A stretch of 10,670 nucleotides of DNA from Marinibaculum pumilum (GTDB taxonomy: Bacteria; Pseudomonadota; Alphaproteobacteria; Ferrovibrionales; Ferrovibrionaceae), in assembly GCF_042646425.1 (NCBI RefSeq), contig NZ_JBHRTR010000021.1, forward strand, positions 1-10,670. Reading direction: 5' to 3'. A program made the position numbers and the translations under genes. Positions 1-6,424 of the stretch are shown here, in pieces; the first letter of the stretch is position 1, and every line of letters begins with the position of its first letter. The notes below the pieces were generated by a model. It searched no databases. It was not told where the DNA came from and saw only the letters and a program-made list of their open reading frames with translations.

Positions 1-338
1 TTTCCCTAAGCAGACAAGCACTCGTCAGAGCACCGCCGCCCACAAAAATCCTTCCACACTTCCAACAATGTCCAATAACGCGGGCAATCGCGGGCCTGCC
101 GCTTTCGCCGGACCCGCCCAACCCAACCGCGGCATCGCAGTGGATGCTGCAACCGGTCTGGTGCGGGAGCCCAGGGCGTCGGTGCCGGGCCTTTCGGCCG
201 GGCCGCCGGTTCCGTCCTGAGCGGGCCGGCCTTGTACGATGGGGGCGGGGGGAGGTCAATCGCTTTTTTTCGGCACCTGCGATTTTTTTTGCCCGCCGGC
301 CGCGAAGTGCCGGTTTCCTGCGGCCGGCATCTGCAAGG
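1..338. other. Non-coding left end, no supported gene
   Basis: I see no credible gene here. Open frames that cross it have no recognisable protein features and are GC-driven. Two T-runs lie at 264-270 and 283-290. The second follows a weak 6-bp inverted repeat (AATCGC at 258-263, GCGATT at 279-284, 15-nt loop), so it could be a weak plus-strand terminator for something outside the window, but no plus-strand gene ends here. The separate GC-rich hairpin at 295-328 has its own entry. Confidence 0.6.
295..328 (-). terminator. GC-rich hairpin downstream of the MDR oxidoreductase
   Basis: GCCGGCCGC (295-303) and GCGGCCGGC (320-328) form a perfect 9-bp inverted repeat with a 16-nt loop, about 11 bases past the stop codon of the minus-strand oxidoreductase. 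The position suits a 3' hairpin. On the minus strand it is followed by an A-run rather than a U-run, so it is not a classical intrinsic terminator. It could stabilise the 3' end or assist Rho-dependent termination. Confidence 0.3.
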
Positions 339-1418
339 TCAGGGGCACATGAGGGTCAGGCTGAACGGGCCGGCATGCGCGGCGGCATGGCCGACGGCCT
401 CCGCCACGCGGTCCAGCGGGAAAGTGGCGATCCGGTAATGGTCCAGGCCGATCAGGCCGGCGCGCAGCATCGCGACCATCTCCGGCACCGCCTCCCGCGG
501 GTACATCCACTGGCCATGGATGCTGACGCCGTTCCGCATGATCCAGGCATAGGGCAGGTCCAGCCCGCCGCCGCCGTTCATGCCGATGCCGCCCATCAGC
601 GCGACCCTGCCGTTGCGTCGCACCGCCATCACCGCCGCCCGCGCCCAGGCCGGCGACGCCGCCGGCGGCGGCAGGTCGAGCACGCAGTCGATCGGGCCGG
701 GCGCCCGTGCGATCATCGCCTCGCGGTCGGCATCCTCGTCGCCGGTGAAGCGCAGGCCGCGCACCCGCGGCCCGAAGACCCGCTCCAGCGCCGCCAGTGT
801 CTCCGCGTTGCGGCCGGTGGCGACGACGCAAGCCGCCCCCATGCCCAGCGCCACCGCGACCGCCGCCCCGCCGAAGCCGCCGGTGGCCCCGTTCACCAGG
901 ACCGTTTCGCCCGCCCGCAGGCCGGCCGCACGCAGGCCGCCATAGGGCACCAGCAGCATGCCCAGGATGCACCAGCGGGGCGCATCGTCCGGAACGATGT
1001 CGCCGATCGGCACGGCATTCTCTGTCGGCAGAAGCAGCCGTTCCGCCCAGCCGCCATTGCCGAAATGACGCTGCAGCATCTGCCCGCCGGGGCCCCGCGC
1101 GCTCAGGCCCTGCAGGGTGATGTCCGGCGCCAGCACATCGTCGCGGGCGCGGATGACGGGATCGCAATAGACCCAGTCGCCGGGCCGCAGCCGGGTGGCG
1201 TCGGGCCCCACCGCCCTGACCCGGCCGACCGCGCCGGCACCGGGGACCACCGGCAGGTGCAGCAGATAGCCCCTGGCACCGCTGAACACCTCGCTGGCAT
1301 AGGCCAGCACCCGGGAGGCGGCGACGTCGACGATCACCTCGCCGGTGCCGCGTTCCGGGTCGGGATGGTCCTCGACGGCAAGCGGCGCGCCGAACGCCTT
1401 CAGAATGACGGCCTTCAT
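339..1418 (-). CDS. Zinc-free MDR-family alcohol dehydrogenase/quinone-reductase-like oxidoreductase
   Basis: A 359-residue medium-chain dehydrogenase/reductase, probably a soluble NAD(P)H-dependent oxidoreductase; the substrate cannot be told. It starts with the GroES-like fold (MKAVILKAFG, residues 1-10). A Rossmann segment follows with the nucleotide-binding loop NGATGGFGG at about 176-184, then a strand ending in a Gly-rich turn (VALMGGIGMNGGGG). The catalytic GHE zinc motif is replaced by PGAGAVG near 59-65 and there is no structural-zinc Cys cluster, so it belongs with the zinc-independent members. The start at 1418 has GGGAGATGCCCC immediately upstream, a good Shine-Dalgarno about 8 bases away. 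It is divergent from the MmyB-type regulator with 76 bp between starts, an arrangement in which the regulator usually controls the enzyme gene. Family assignment is firm; the specific reaction is unknown. Confidence 0.88.
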   Translation of the reverse strand: MKAVILKAFGAPLAVEDHPDPERGTGEVIVDVAASRVLAYASEVFSGARGYLLHLPVVPGAGAVGRVRAVGPDATRLRPGDWVYCDPVIRARDDVLAPDITLQGLSARGPGGQMLQRHFGNGGWAERLLLPTENAVPIGDIVPDDAPRWCILGMLLVPYGGLRAAGLRAGETVLVNGATGGFGGAAVAVALGMGAACVVATGRNAETLAALERVFGPRVRGLRFTGDEDADREAMIARAPGPIDCVLDLPPPAASPAWARAAVMAVRRNGRVALMGGIGMNGGGGLDLPYAWIMRNGVSIHGQWMYPREAVPEMVAMLRAGLIGLDHYRIATFPLDRVAEAVGHAAAHAGPFSLTLMCP

Positions 1419-1424
1419 GGGGCA

Positions 1425-1445
1425 TCTCCCTGGCTGGACGGGAGA
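1425..1445. promoter_or_regulatory. Inverted repeat in the divergent promoter region, candidate operator
   Basis: TCTCCC (1425-1430) and GGGAGA (1440-1445) are perfect 6-bp arms around a 9-bp spacer. One arm is the Shine-Dalgarno of the oxidoreductase gene itself, so a protein bound here would sit on its leader. The same 76-bp region holds the short palindrome GGTATTACC (1481-1489), just upstream of the regulator start. Binding by the neighbouring XRE protein is inference from position only. Confidence 0.3.
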
Positions 1446-1494
1446 CAGTATCCCGCGCTCGCGCGGCGGCAGACAGCCCTGGTATTACCCCGGG

Positions 1495-2358
1495 ATGGAA
1501 GAGACCCAGCCTCACCTGCTTTCCGGCGACGGGGACCGCAGCCCTCTCGGCAGCTTCCTGCGCGCCCGCCGGGAACGGCTGCGGCCGGAGCAGGTCGGCC
1601 TGACCGGCGGCAGCCGGCGGCGGCGCGCCAAGGGGCTGCGCCGGGAGGAGGTGGCCGAGCTGGCCGGCATCGGGGTCGACTGGTGCATCCGCCTGGAGCA
1701 GGGCCGCGCGGTGACCCCGTCGGCAATGACGATCGACGCGCTGGCCCGCGCCCTGCAACTCTCCCGCGACGAGCATGCGCATCTGCGGGCGCTGGCGCAG
1801 ACCGGCGGCCGCCGGCGTTTCACGGCGGAGCAGGTGCCGCCNNNNNNNNNNNNNNNNNNNNNNNNNNNNNNNNNNNNNNNNNNNNNNNNNNNNNNNNNNN
1901 NNNNNNNNNNNNNNNNNNNNNNNNGCCTGCCCCAGCCGGCCTATGTCCTGGGGCGGCGCTGGGACGTGCTGGCATGGAACCGGGCGGCGGCCGACCTGCT
2001 GGGCTTCGGCCGCCTGGCGGAGGGGGACCGCAACGTCCTGGTGGCGATGCTGACCAACCCCAGGGTGCGCGACCTGTTCGGCGCGGCCTGGGCGGACGAG
2101 GCCCGGCGCATGGTCTCGGAGTTCCGGGCGACGCACGACCTCTGGGCCGGCGATCCGGCCTTCGTCGCACTGATCGCCCGGCTGCACGACGGCTGCCCCG
2201 AGTTCGGGGACTGGTGGCAGGCCCATGACATCCGGACGGGCACCGCCGGCCGCAAGCGCTTCCACCATCCGAAGCTGGGGCTGTGGCAGTTCGACCATAC
2301 CTCGTTCCAGTCCAACGACGACCCGGCCCTGAAGCTGGTGATCTACACACCGGCCTGA
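1495..2358 (+). CDS. XRE-family regulator with MmyB-like ligand-binding domain (contains assembly gap)
   Basis: Predicted DNA-binding transcription regulator of about 287 residues. Residues 18-100 form an XRE-type helix-turn-helix, including EEVAELAGIGVDWCIRLEQG (51-70) and a following helix typical of the family. After the gap, residues 145-287 match the MmyB-type ligand-binding domain: PAYVLGRRWDVLAWN (148-162), then a Trp/Phe-rich core, and a C-terminus with HHP-x2-G followed by a LKLVIYTPA end. Undetermined bases at 1842-1924 remove residues 116-144, but the frame is the same on both sides. ATG 1495 is chosen because the helix-turn-helix follows at the usual distance; a longer upstream frame adds residues with no family character. 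There is no clear Shine-Dalgarno, and a TATTAC -10-like box (1483-1488) lies so close that a leaderless transcript is possible. Its likely target is the divergent oxidoreductase, and perhaps itself. Ligand unknown. Confidence 0.88.
   Translation: MEETQPHLLSGDGDRSPLGSFLRARRERLRPEQVGLTGGSRRRRAKGLRREEVAELAGIGVDWCIRLEQGRAVTPSAMTIDALARALQLSRDEHAHLRALAQTGGRRRFTAEQVPXXXXXXXXXXXXXXXXXXXXXXXXXXXXXLPQPAYVLGRRWDVLAWNRAAADLLGFGRLAEGDRNVLVAMLTNPRVRDLFGAAWADEARRMVSEFRATHDLWAGDPAFVALIARLHDGCPEFGDWWQAHDIRTGTAGRKRFHHPKLGLWQFDHTSFQSNDDPALKLVIYTPA
1842..1924. other. Run of 83 undetermined bases (N) inside the regulator gene
   Basis: This is a sequence gap in the linker/early ligand-binding part of the MmyB-type regulator. 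The helix-turn-helix before it and the MmyB domain after it are in the same frame across 83 bases, so the stated length is right at least modulo 3. An estimated or masked gap is more likely than an arbitrary spacer. Confidence 0.98.
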
Positions 2359-2422
2359 GCCCCGCTTTCGCCGCATTGCGGGCCAATTCCCGCCCGCATC
2401 CGGGCGCAGAAGCTGCTGCCAG

Positions 2423-2438
2423 GGCAGCCCCGGCTGCC
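2423..2438 (+). terminator. Short hairpin after the regulator gene
   Basis: GGCAGC (2423-2428) and GCTGCC (2433-2438) form a 6-bp stem with a CCCG loop, 65 bases after the regulator stop and 25 bases before the next start. There is no U-run, so it may be a weak 3' hairpin only. Confidence 0.2.
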
Positions 2439-2462
2439 ATGCACCCGAGCGGAACCGGAACG

Positions 2463-2723
2463 ATGACCGAAGACACAATCCCGGATGACAGTTTTCCCGG
2501 CCTGCCGCACCGCCGCCGCCGGCGGCGCCTCGCGGTTTCGCCGCCATGCTTCTTCCTGCTGTGCAGCCTGGTCCTGCTGGCGATGTCCATCGCCTGGGTC
2601 GAAGGCACGCGGGCGGACAGCCACGACTGCGGCACGGCGGCCGTGGCGGCGGCGAGCCATTGCCCGGCGGCGGTGAGCCACGCGGCCCCTGTCCCCGAAG
2701 CTGCGGCGCAGCCGGCCCGGTAA
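2463..2723 (+). CDS. Small Arg-rich single-span membrane or secreted protein, unknown function
   Basis: An 86-residue predicted protein that I do not recognise. Residues 1-16 are polar and acidic. Residues 17-22 are six consecutive arginines. A hydrophobic helix at about 28-46 contains Cys29 and Cys34. The tail is short, Ala- and His-rich, with SHDC (53-56) and SHC (65-67). The layout fits either a type II single-pass membrane protein with the basic end inside, or an uncleaved/long signal peptide with a possible cleavage near TRA (49-51). The four Cys and several His could bind metal or form disulfides, but this is speculation. The start at 2463 follows a weak GGAA-containing leader. It lies 104 bp after the regulator and 125 bp before the P450 on the same strand. 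A spurious frame is possible in such GC-rich DNA; the basic-then-hydrophobic order is the main support. Confidence 0.45.
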   Translation: MTEDTIPDDSFPGLPHRRRRRRLAVSPPCFFLLCSLVLLAMSIAWVEGTRADSHDCGTAAVAAASHCPAAVSHAAPVPEAAAQPAR

Positions 2724-2848
2724 TGCCCGCGCCGCCGGCGACGCCCGCTCCGCGATCGCGGGAGGCGGCCGGACAGGAATGCACAATTGGGCTAGGATCA
2801 CAGGCCTTGACCCGAACGTTTCGCCGAACCGCCACCGCAGGAGCCGCC

Positions 2849-4261
2849 ATGGCCATCGCCGACCTGCAGGATGCCCAGCCGTCGACCCGGGAACTGCCGC
2901 CTCCCGACCTGTCGCACATCCCCGGGCCGGCCGCGCCGCCGCTGATCGGCCACACGGTGGCGATCGTGAAAGACGGCTACGCCTTCCATCGCACCGCGAT
3001 CGCCCGCTATGGCGAGGTCTACCGATACCGCATGTTCGGCAACCAGGCGGTGGCTCTGAGCGGCCCGGACGCGCTGGAATTCGTGCTGATGGACCGGGAC
3101 CGGATCTTCTCCAGCCAGCTGGGCTGGGACGTGATCCGGCGGCTGTTCTCCCGCGGGCTGATGCTGCGGGATTTCGACGACCATCGGCGGCACCGGCGCA
3201 TCATGCAGGCCGCCTTCAAATCGCCGGCGATGGCGGACTACCTGGCCCGCATGAATGTGGAGCTGGACCGCCTGGTCGCCGCCTGGCCGGTCGACGCAAG
3301 CTTCCGCTTCTATCCGGCGGTGAAGGCCCTGACCCTGCGACTCGGCGGTGCGGTGTTCATGGGCTTCGACACCGGCAGCGGCTCCAACCGGGCGAGTGCG
3401 ACGGCGGAGAATGCAGAGATCGACCGCATCAACACCGCCTTCATCGAAGAGGTGCGGGCGACCGTCGGCCTGGTGCGCAGCCCCCTTCCCTTCACCGCCA
3501 TGCGCCGCGGGGTGCGCAGCCGCGCCTGGCTGAACGACCGGTTCGCCCGCCTGATCGCGGAGCGGCGTGCCCGCGTCGCCCAGGGCGGCGGCGGCGACGA
3601 CTTCTTCACCCAGATGTGCCTGGCCACCGACGAGGATGGCAACCGCTGGAGCGACGACGAGATCGTCGACCATTTCAACTTCCTGCTGATGGCCGCCCAC
3701 GACACCACCTCCACCGCGCTGGCGAAGATGGCCTGGGCGCTGGCCGCCCATCCGGAATGGCAGGCACGGCTGGCCGACGAGGTCGCCGCGCTGGACGGCG
3801 CCCCCCTGACCCTGGACAGCCTGAACCGGCTGGAACAGACGGAATGGGTGTTCAAGGAGGCCCTGCGCCTGATGCCGCCGGTCCCCTTCCTGCCGCGGCG
3901 CGCCATGCAGGCCTTCGACTGGGGCGGCTATCGCATTCCCGCAGGCACGCGGGTACAGGTCTCCCCCGGCCTGGTGATGGCCTCGCCCGAGCTCTACACC
4001 GACCCTGACCGGTTCGACCCGGAACGCTTTTCGCCCGACCGCGCCGAGGACCGCCGCCACCGCTTCGCCTGGGCGCCGTTTGGCGGCGGGGCGCATAAGT
4101 GCATCGGCATGAACTTCGCCACCATGCAGGTGAAAGCCTTCACCGTGGCATTGCTGTCGCGGCGCCGCCTGGCCCCGGCGGACGGATCGGCGACCGCCTG
4201 GCGGCGGCTGCCGATCCCGCAACCGGTCGGCGGCCTGCCGGTGACGCTGACCGTCGCCTGA
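2849..4261 (+). CDS. Cytochrome P450
   Basis: Heme-thiolate monooxygenase of 470 residues, expected to insert one oxygen atom into an organic substrate using electrons from a separate ferredoxin/reductase. All hallmark motifs are present: proline-rich HIPGPAAPP near the N-terminus; a C-helix-like HRRHRR stretch; the I-helix oxygen-activation motif AAHDTTS with Asp285, Thr286 and Thr287; the K-helix ExxR as Glu337-Ala-Leu-Arg340; PERF at 391-394; and the heme loop FGGGAHKCIG with the thiolate Cys418. There is no N-terminal membrane anchor, so it should be soluble. The FGGGAHKCIG loop followed by an FA resembles the CYP51/CYP120/CYP26-like branch more than camphor-type bacterial P450s, but I cannot name a family. 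ATG 2849 is chosen for AGGAG at 2839-2843, five bases upstream; an upstream extension to 2546 lacks P450 character. No redox partner is encoded in the window. It converges on the next oxidoreductase with a 33-bp gap. Confidence 0.97.
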   Translation: MAIADLQDAQPSTRELPPPDLSHIPGPAAPPLIGHTVAIVKDGYAFHRTAIARYGEVYRYRMFGNQAVALSGPDALEFVLMDRDRIFSSQLGWDVIRRLFSRGLMLRDFDDHRRHRRIMQAAFKSPAMADYLARMNVELDRLVAAWPVDASFRFYPAVKALTLRLGGAVFMGFDTGSGSNRASATAENAEIDRINTAFIEEVRATVGLVRSPLPFTAMRRGVRSRAWLNDRFARLIAERRARVAQGGGGDDFFTQMCLATDEDGNRWSDDEIVDHFNFLLMAAHDTTSTALAKMAWALAAHPEWQARLADEVAALDGAPLTLDSLNRLEQTEWVFKEALRLMPPVPFLPRRAMQAFDWGGYRIPAGTRVQVSPGLVMASPELYTDPDRFDPERFSPDRAEDRRHRFAWAPFGGGAHKCIGMNFATMQVKAFTVALLSRRRLAPADGSATAWRRLPIPQPVGGLPVTLTVA

Positions 4262-4273
4262 GGCTGAACCGGC

Positions 4274-4287
4274 CCCGCCGGCGCGGG
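4274..4287. terminator. Short hairpin between convergent genes
   Basis: CCCGC (4274-4278), loop CGGC, GCGGG (4283-4287): a 5-bp GC stem inside the 33-bp gap between the converging P450 and MDR genes. Without a U-run it is only a weak candidate for a shared terminator. Confidence 0.22.
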
Positions 4288-4294
4288 CGCTCCG

Positions 4295-5233
4295 TCAGGC
4301 CGCCTGTTCGACCACCAGCTTGCCGCGGACATGGTCCTGTTCGTGCCGGCGCTCGGCCTCCGGCGCATCGTCCAGCGGGAAGCGCGCCACCACTTCCGGC
4401 TGCACCCGGCCCTCGTCGATGAGCCGGCCGATCTCGGCCAGCTGGCGGCCGCTGGGTGTGGCCAGGAAGCCGATCGCGCGCACGCCGTGGAAGTCGGCCT
4501 TTTCCTCCGGCGGCAGGCCGAGGGTCGAGACCAGCCGGCCGCCGCGCCGCAGCACATGCCAGGACCGGTCCTGCACCTCGCCCGCCACCAGGTCGAAGAC
4601 CAGATCCATGTCGTGGGCGACATCCTCGAACCGCTCCTTGCGATAGTCGATCGCGATATCGGCGCCGATCTTGCGCACGAAATCCATGTCGGCCGCCGAC
4701 ACGGTCGCCAGCACCCGGGCACCGGCATCGCGGGCGAACTGCACCGCGAAATGTCCGACCCCGCCGGCGCCGCCATGGATCAGCACCTGCTGGCCCTGGC
4801 GCAGGCCGCCGAGGTCGAACAGCCCCTGCCAGGCGGTCAGTGCGGCCAGCGGCACCGCCGCCGCCTGGGCATGATTCAGGCTGACCGGCTTCGGTGCCGC
4901 CTCCTCGGCCGCCACCAGCACATATTCCGCCAGGGCGCCCCGGTCGGTGCCGACCATCGCATAGACCTCCTGCCCTTCGCGGAAGCCGTCGACCTGCGCG
5001 CCGACAGACATCACCGTGCCGGACAGGTCGCGGCCCAGGGTGAGCGGCAGATCCGCCGCGCCGATCACGGGAAACCGGCCCGCACGGGTCTTGTAGTCCA
5101 CCGGATTGACGCTGGCGGCACGCATCCGCACCAGCAGCTGGCCGGGCCCCGGTTCCGGCACCGGCAGGTCTTCCAGTGCCGCGACCTCAGGGCCGCCGAA
5201 GCGGTGGATGCGTAGGGCTTTCATGGTCTGCAT
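4295..5233 (-). CDS. NADP-dependent MDR oxidoreductase, quinone oxidoreductase-like
   Basis: A 312-residue zinc-free medium-chain reductase, expected to use NADPH to reduce quinones or enones in the cytoplasm. Diagnostic segments are FGGPEV near residues 12-17; ASVNPVDYKTRAG (40-52), typical of the quinone-oxidoreductase branch; GRDLSGTV (67-74) in place of the zinc GHE motif; AVPLAALTAW (126-135); the dinucleotide loop HGGAGGVG (153-160); and the KLVVE C-terminus (305-309) found in this branch. The start at 5233 has AGAGG five bases upstream, while the second Met (5224) is further from it, so the first is preferred. It is convergent with the P450 and divergent from the DUF6790-like membrane protein (128 bp apart). 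It is not closely similar to the MDR protein at 339-1418. Reaction class is likely, substrate unknown. Confidence 0.92.
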   Translation of the reverse strand: MQTMKALRIHRFGGPEVAALEDLPVPEPGPGQLLVRMRAASVNPVDYKTRAGRFPVIGAADLPLTLGRDLSGTVMSVGAQVDGFREGQEVYAMVGTDRGALAEYVLVAAEEAAPKPVSLNHAQAAAVPLAALTAWQGLFDLGGLRQGQQVLIHGGAGGVGHFAVQFARDAGARVLATVSAADMDFVRKIGADIAIDYRKERFEDVAHDMDLVFDLVAGEVQDRSWHVLRRGGRLVSTLGLPPEEKADFHGVRAIGFLATPSGRQLAEIGRLIDEGRVQPEVVARFPLDDAPEAERRHEQDHVRGKLVVEQAA

Positions 5234-5287
5234 GACATCCTCTCGACTGCTTACCCTCCGTCAGACCGCGCAACGCCCGCCGCCGGT

Positions 5288-5314
5288 TGCGGGTTCCGCC
5301 CCGCGTGACCCGCA
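5288..5314. promoter_or_regulatory. Inverted repeat in the divergent region between oxidoreductase and membrane protein genes
   Basis: TGCGGGT (5288-5294) and ACCCGCA (5308-5314) are perfect 7-bp arms around 13 bp, midway in the 128-bp divergent intergenic region. It could be an operator or a leader hairpin. No regulator gene adjoins this pair, and in GC-rich DNA such a repeat can occur by chance. Confidence 0.3.
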
Positions 5315-5361
5315 GCCGTGATAGTCTGGCGGTATCCCAGTCTTCCCGGAGCGCGGCGCGC

Positions 5362-5898
5362 ATGATCGAGTCCCTGATCTTCCTGGTCCTGAGCAACTTC
5401 ACCCTGGTGATGCTGCTGCTGGGGCTGCTGTTCTCCCTCGTCGCGATCGCCATGCAGCCGGCGCCGCGCAGCGCCGCCATGGTCGTCGATGCGCTCGCCG
5501 CCTGGTTCTTCCTGTTCTCGATCGGCGTCAGCTACCTCTACAACTTCGTCATCCACGTCTTCTTCGGGGAAATGGCGGCGAAGTTCATCGGTTGGGCCGA
5601 CAGCCCGTTCCAGCTGGAGGTCGGTTTCGCCTCGCTCGGCTTCGCGGCTTTGGGTTTCATCGCCTTCCGCGGCGCCTTCGCCTACCGGGTGGCGGCGGTG
5701 GTGGCCGTCACCTGCTTCCTGTGGGGGGCGGCCGGCGGCCATGTCTACCAGATGGTGGCGCACGACAATTACGCGCCGGGCAATGCCGGCGTGGTGTTCT
5801 TCACCGATATCGGCGTGCCGCTGATCGGCCTGGTGCTGCTGTGGCTGCTGTACCGGACCGGCCATGGGGCGCGGGTGCCGCAGGCACGCCCGGCATGA
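5362..5898 (+). CDS. Five-helix membrane protein, DUF6790-like
   Basis: A 178-residue integral membrane protein of unknown function. Hydrophobic segments lie at about 5-30, 45-66, 86-104, 108-125 and 146-165. Between them is the conserved-looking stretch YNFVIHVFFGEMAAKFIGWA (60-79) followed by DSPFQLEVG (80-88), which I associate from memory with the DUF6790 family; a second polar patch GGHVYQMVAHDNYAPGN spans 125-141. His65, Glu70, His127 and His134 near membrane edges could bind a ligand or metal, but nothing shows this. ATG 5362 is chosen because the first helix starts right there and GGAG lies 10 bases upstream; an upstream in-frame Met would add an Arg/Ser-rich, non-family extension. 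It is convergent with the VOC gene, 34 bp apart. Membrane topology is well supported; the family name moderately. Confidence 0.85.
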   Translation: MIESLIFLVLSNFTLVMLLLGLLFSLVAIAMQPAPRSAAMVVDALAAWFFLFSIGVSYLYNFVIHVFFGEMAAKFIGWADSPFQLEVGFASLGFAALGFIAFRGAFAYRVAAVVAVTCFLWGAAGGHVYQMVAHDNYAPGNAGVVFFTDIGVPLIGLVLLWLLYRTGHGARVPQARPA

Positions 5899-5908
5899 GC
5901 CGCCTGCG

Positions 5909-5931
5909 GGCCTGCGGCAACCGCGCAGGCC
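5909..5931. terminator. Bidirectional hairpin between convergent genes
   Basis: GGCCTGCG (5909-5916) and CGCAGGCC (5924-5931) form a perfect 8-bp stem with a 7-nt loop, filling most of the 34-bp gap between the converging membrane-protein and VOC genes. Position and strength fit a shared terminator, though neither side has a U-run. Confidence 0.45.
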
Positions 5932-5932
5932 G

Positions 5933-6358
5933 CTAGGCCGGCCGCGCCGTGTCGTCATAGGCGGCGGCGAATTCCGCGCTCGGCGGGATCGGCGTGATGA
6001 TGTCCAGCAGCACGCCGTTCGGATCCCGGGTGATGAAATGCCGCTGGCCGAACGGCTCGTCGCGCAGGGGCAGCAGGATCGGCAGCCCGGCCGCCTGCAG
6101 CCGCGCATGTTCCGCGTCGACATCCGCCACCTCGAAATTGATCAGCAGGCCCGCGGCGCGGCCCCTGCCCTCTTCCGGGATCGTCTCGTGGCTGCCGTCG
6201 AGCACCGCGATGTTGACCGACGGGTCCTCCGTCGATTGCAGATGGACGTACCAGTCGCTCTCGAAGGCCGGGCGAAAGCGGAAATGGGCCGTGTAGAAGG
6301 CGGCCGTCGCCTGTACCCGGTCGGTCATGATCACCGGGTAGAACTGCGTGCATCTCAT
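5933..6358 (-). CDS. VOC (glyoxalase/dioxygenase-fold) family protein
   Basis: A 141-residue protein with one vicinal-oxygen-chelate unit pair: PVIMTDRVQATAAFYTAHF (8-26) is the first beta-alpha element, and NFEVADVDAEHARLQAAG (74-91) the second, closing with FITRDPNGVLLDIITPI (108-124). Such proteins act as small-molecule lyases, isomerases or dioxygenases, or as drug-binding (bleomycin-resistance-like) proteins. The usual His/Glu metal ligands are not clearly in place: the first module starts with a Tyr-Pro-Val strand and the last strand carries Asp119. A binding or resistance role is therefore as likely as metal catalysis. The start at 6358 is preceded by AGGAG about 7 bases away; a longer frame reaching 6709 runs antisense through the TetR gene and is rejected. 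It is divergent from that regulator and is its probable target, with TTGCAT/TATAAA promoter boxes in the shared region. Confidence 0.9.
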   Translation of the reverse strand: MRCTQFYPVIMTDRVQATAAFYTAHFRFRPAFESDWYVHLQSTEDPSVNIAVLDGSHETIPEEGRGRAAGLLINFEVADVDAEHARLQAAGLPILLPLRDEPFGQRHFITRDPNGVLLDIITPIPPSAEFAAAYDDTARPA

Positions 6359-6382
6359 GCCTTGTCTCCTCTGGCGGAAAAG

Positions 6383-6424
6383 ATACAGTCTGTATGTAGG
6401 TTTATAAACATACAGGCTGCATGT
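6383..6424. promoter_or_regulatory. Paired TetR operators over divergent promoters
   Basis: Two copies of one palindrome: ATACAG-T-CTGTAT (6383-6395, perfect) and ACATACAG-G-CTGCATGT (6408-6424, one mismatched pair). Their centres are 27 bp apart. Comparing 16 bases from each ATACAG gives 14 identities. Between them is the self-complementary TTTATAAA (6401-6408). Read on the minus strand, TTGCAT (6430-6425) and TATAAA (6406-6401) are separated by 18 bp, a good sigma70-type promoter for the VOC gene with one operator in the spacer and the other at the expected start site. On the plus strand TATAAA (6403-6408) could serve the TetR gene. Binding by the adjacent TetR protein is inferred. Confidence 0.82.

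Noticed and set aside
264..290. T-runs as an intrinsic terminator for the left MDR gene
   Set aside because: The runs are T on the plus strand, so they are A in the minus-strand transcript of that gene.
144..2228. 694-codon plus-strand open frame at the left end
   Set aside because: It runs antisense to the MDR gene and out of frame through the regulator, and its translation has no family features.
2546..2848. N-terminal extension of the P450 frame
   Set aside because: The extension has no P450 character, overlaps the small membrane-protein frame, and ATG 2849 has a good Shine-Dalgarno.
256..2955. 899-codon minus-strand open frame across the left part
   Set aside because: It covers the MDR gene in a different frame and the antisense of the regulator, and its translation is low-complexity Arg/Gly/Pro with no recognisable fold.
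2798..4222. 474-codon minus-strand frame opposite the P450
   Set aside because: The P450 on the other strand has every hallmark motif; this frame shows only His/Gly-rich antisense composition.
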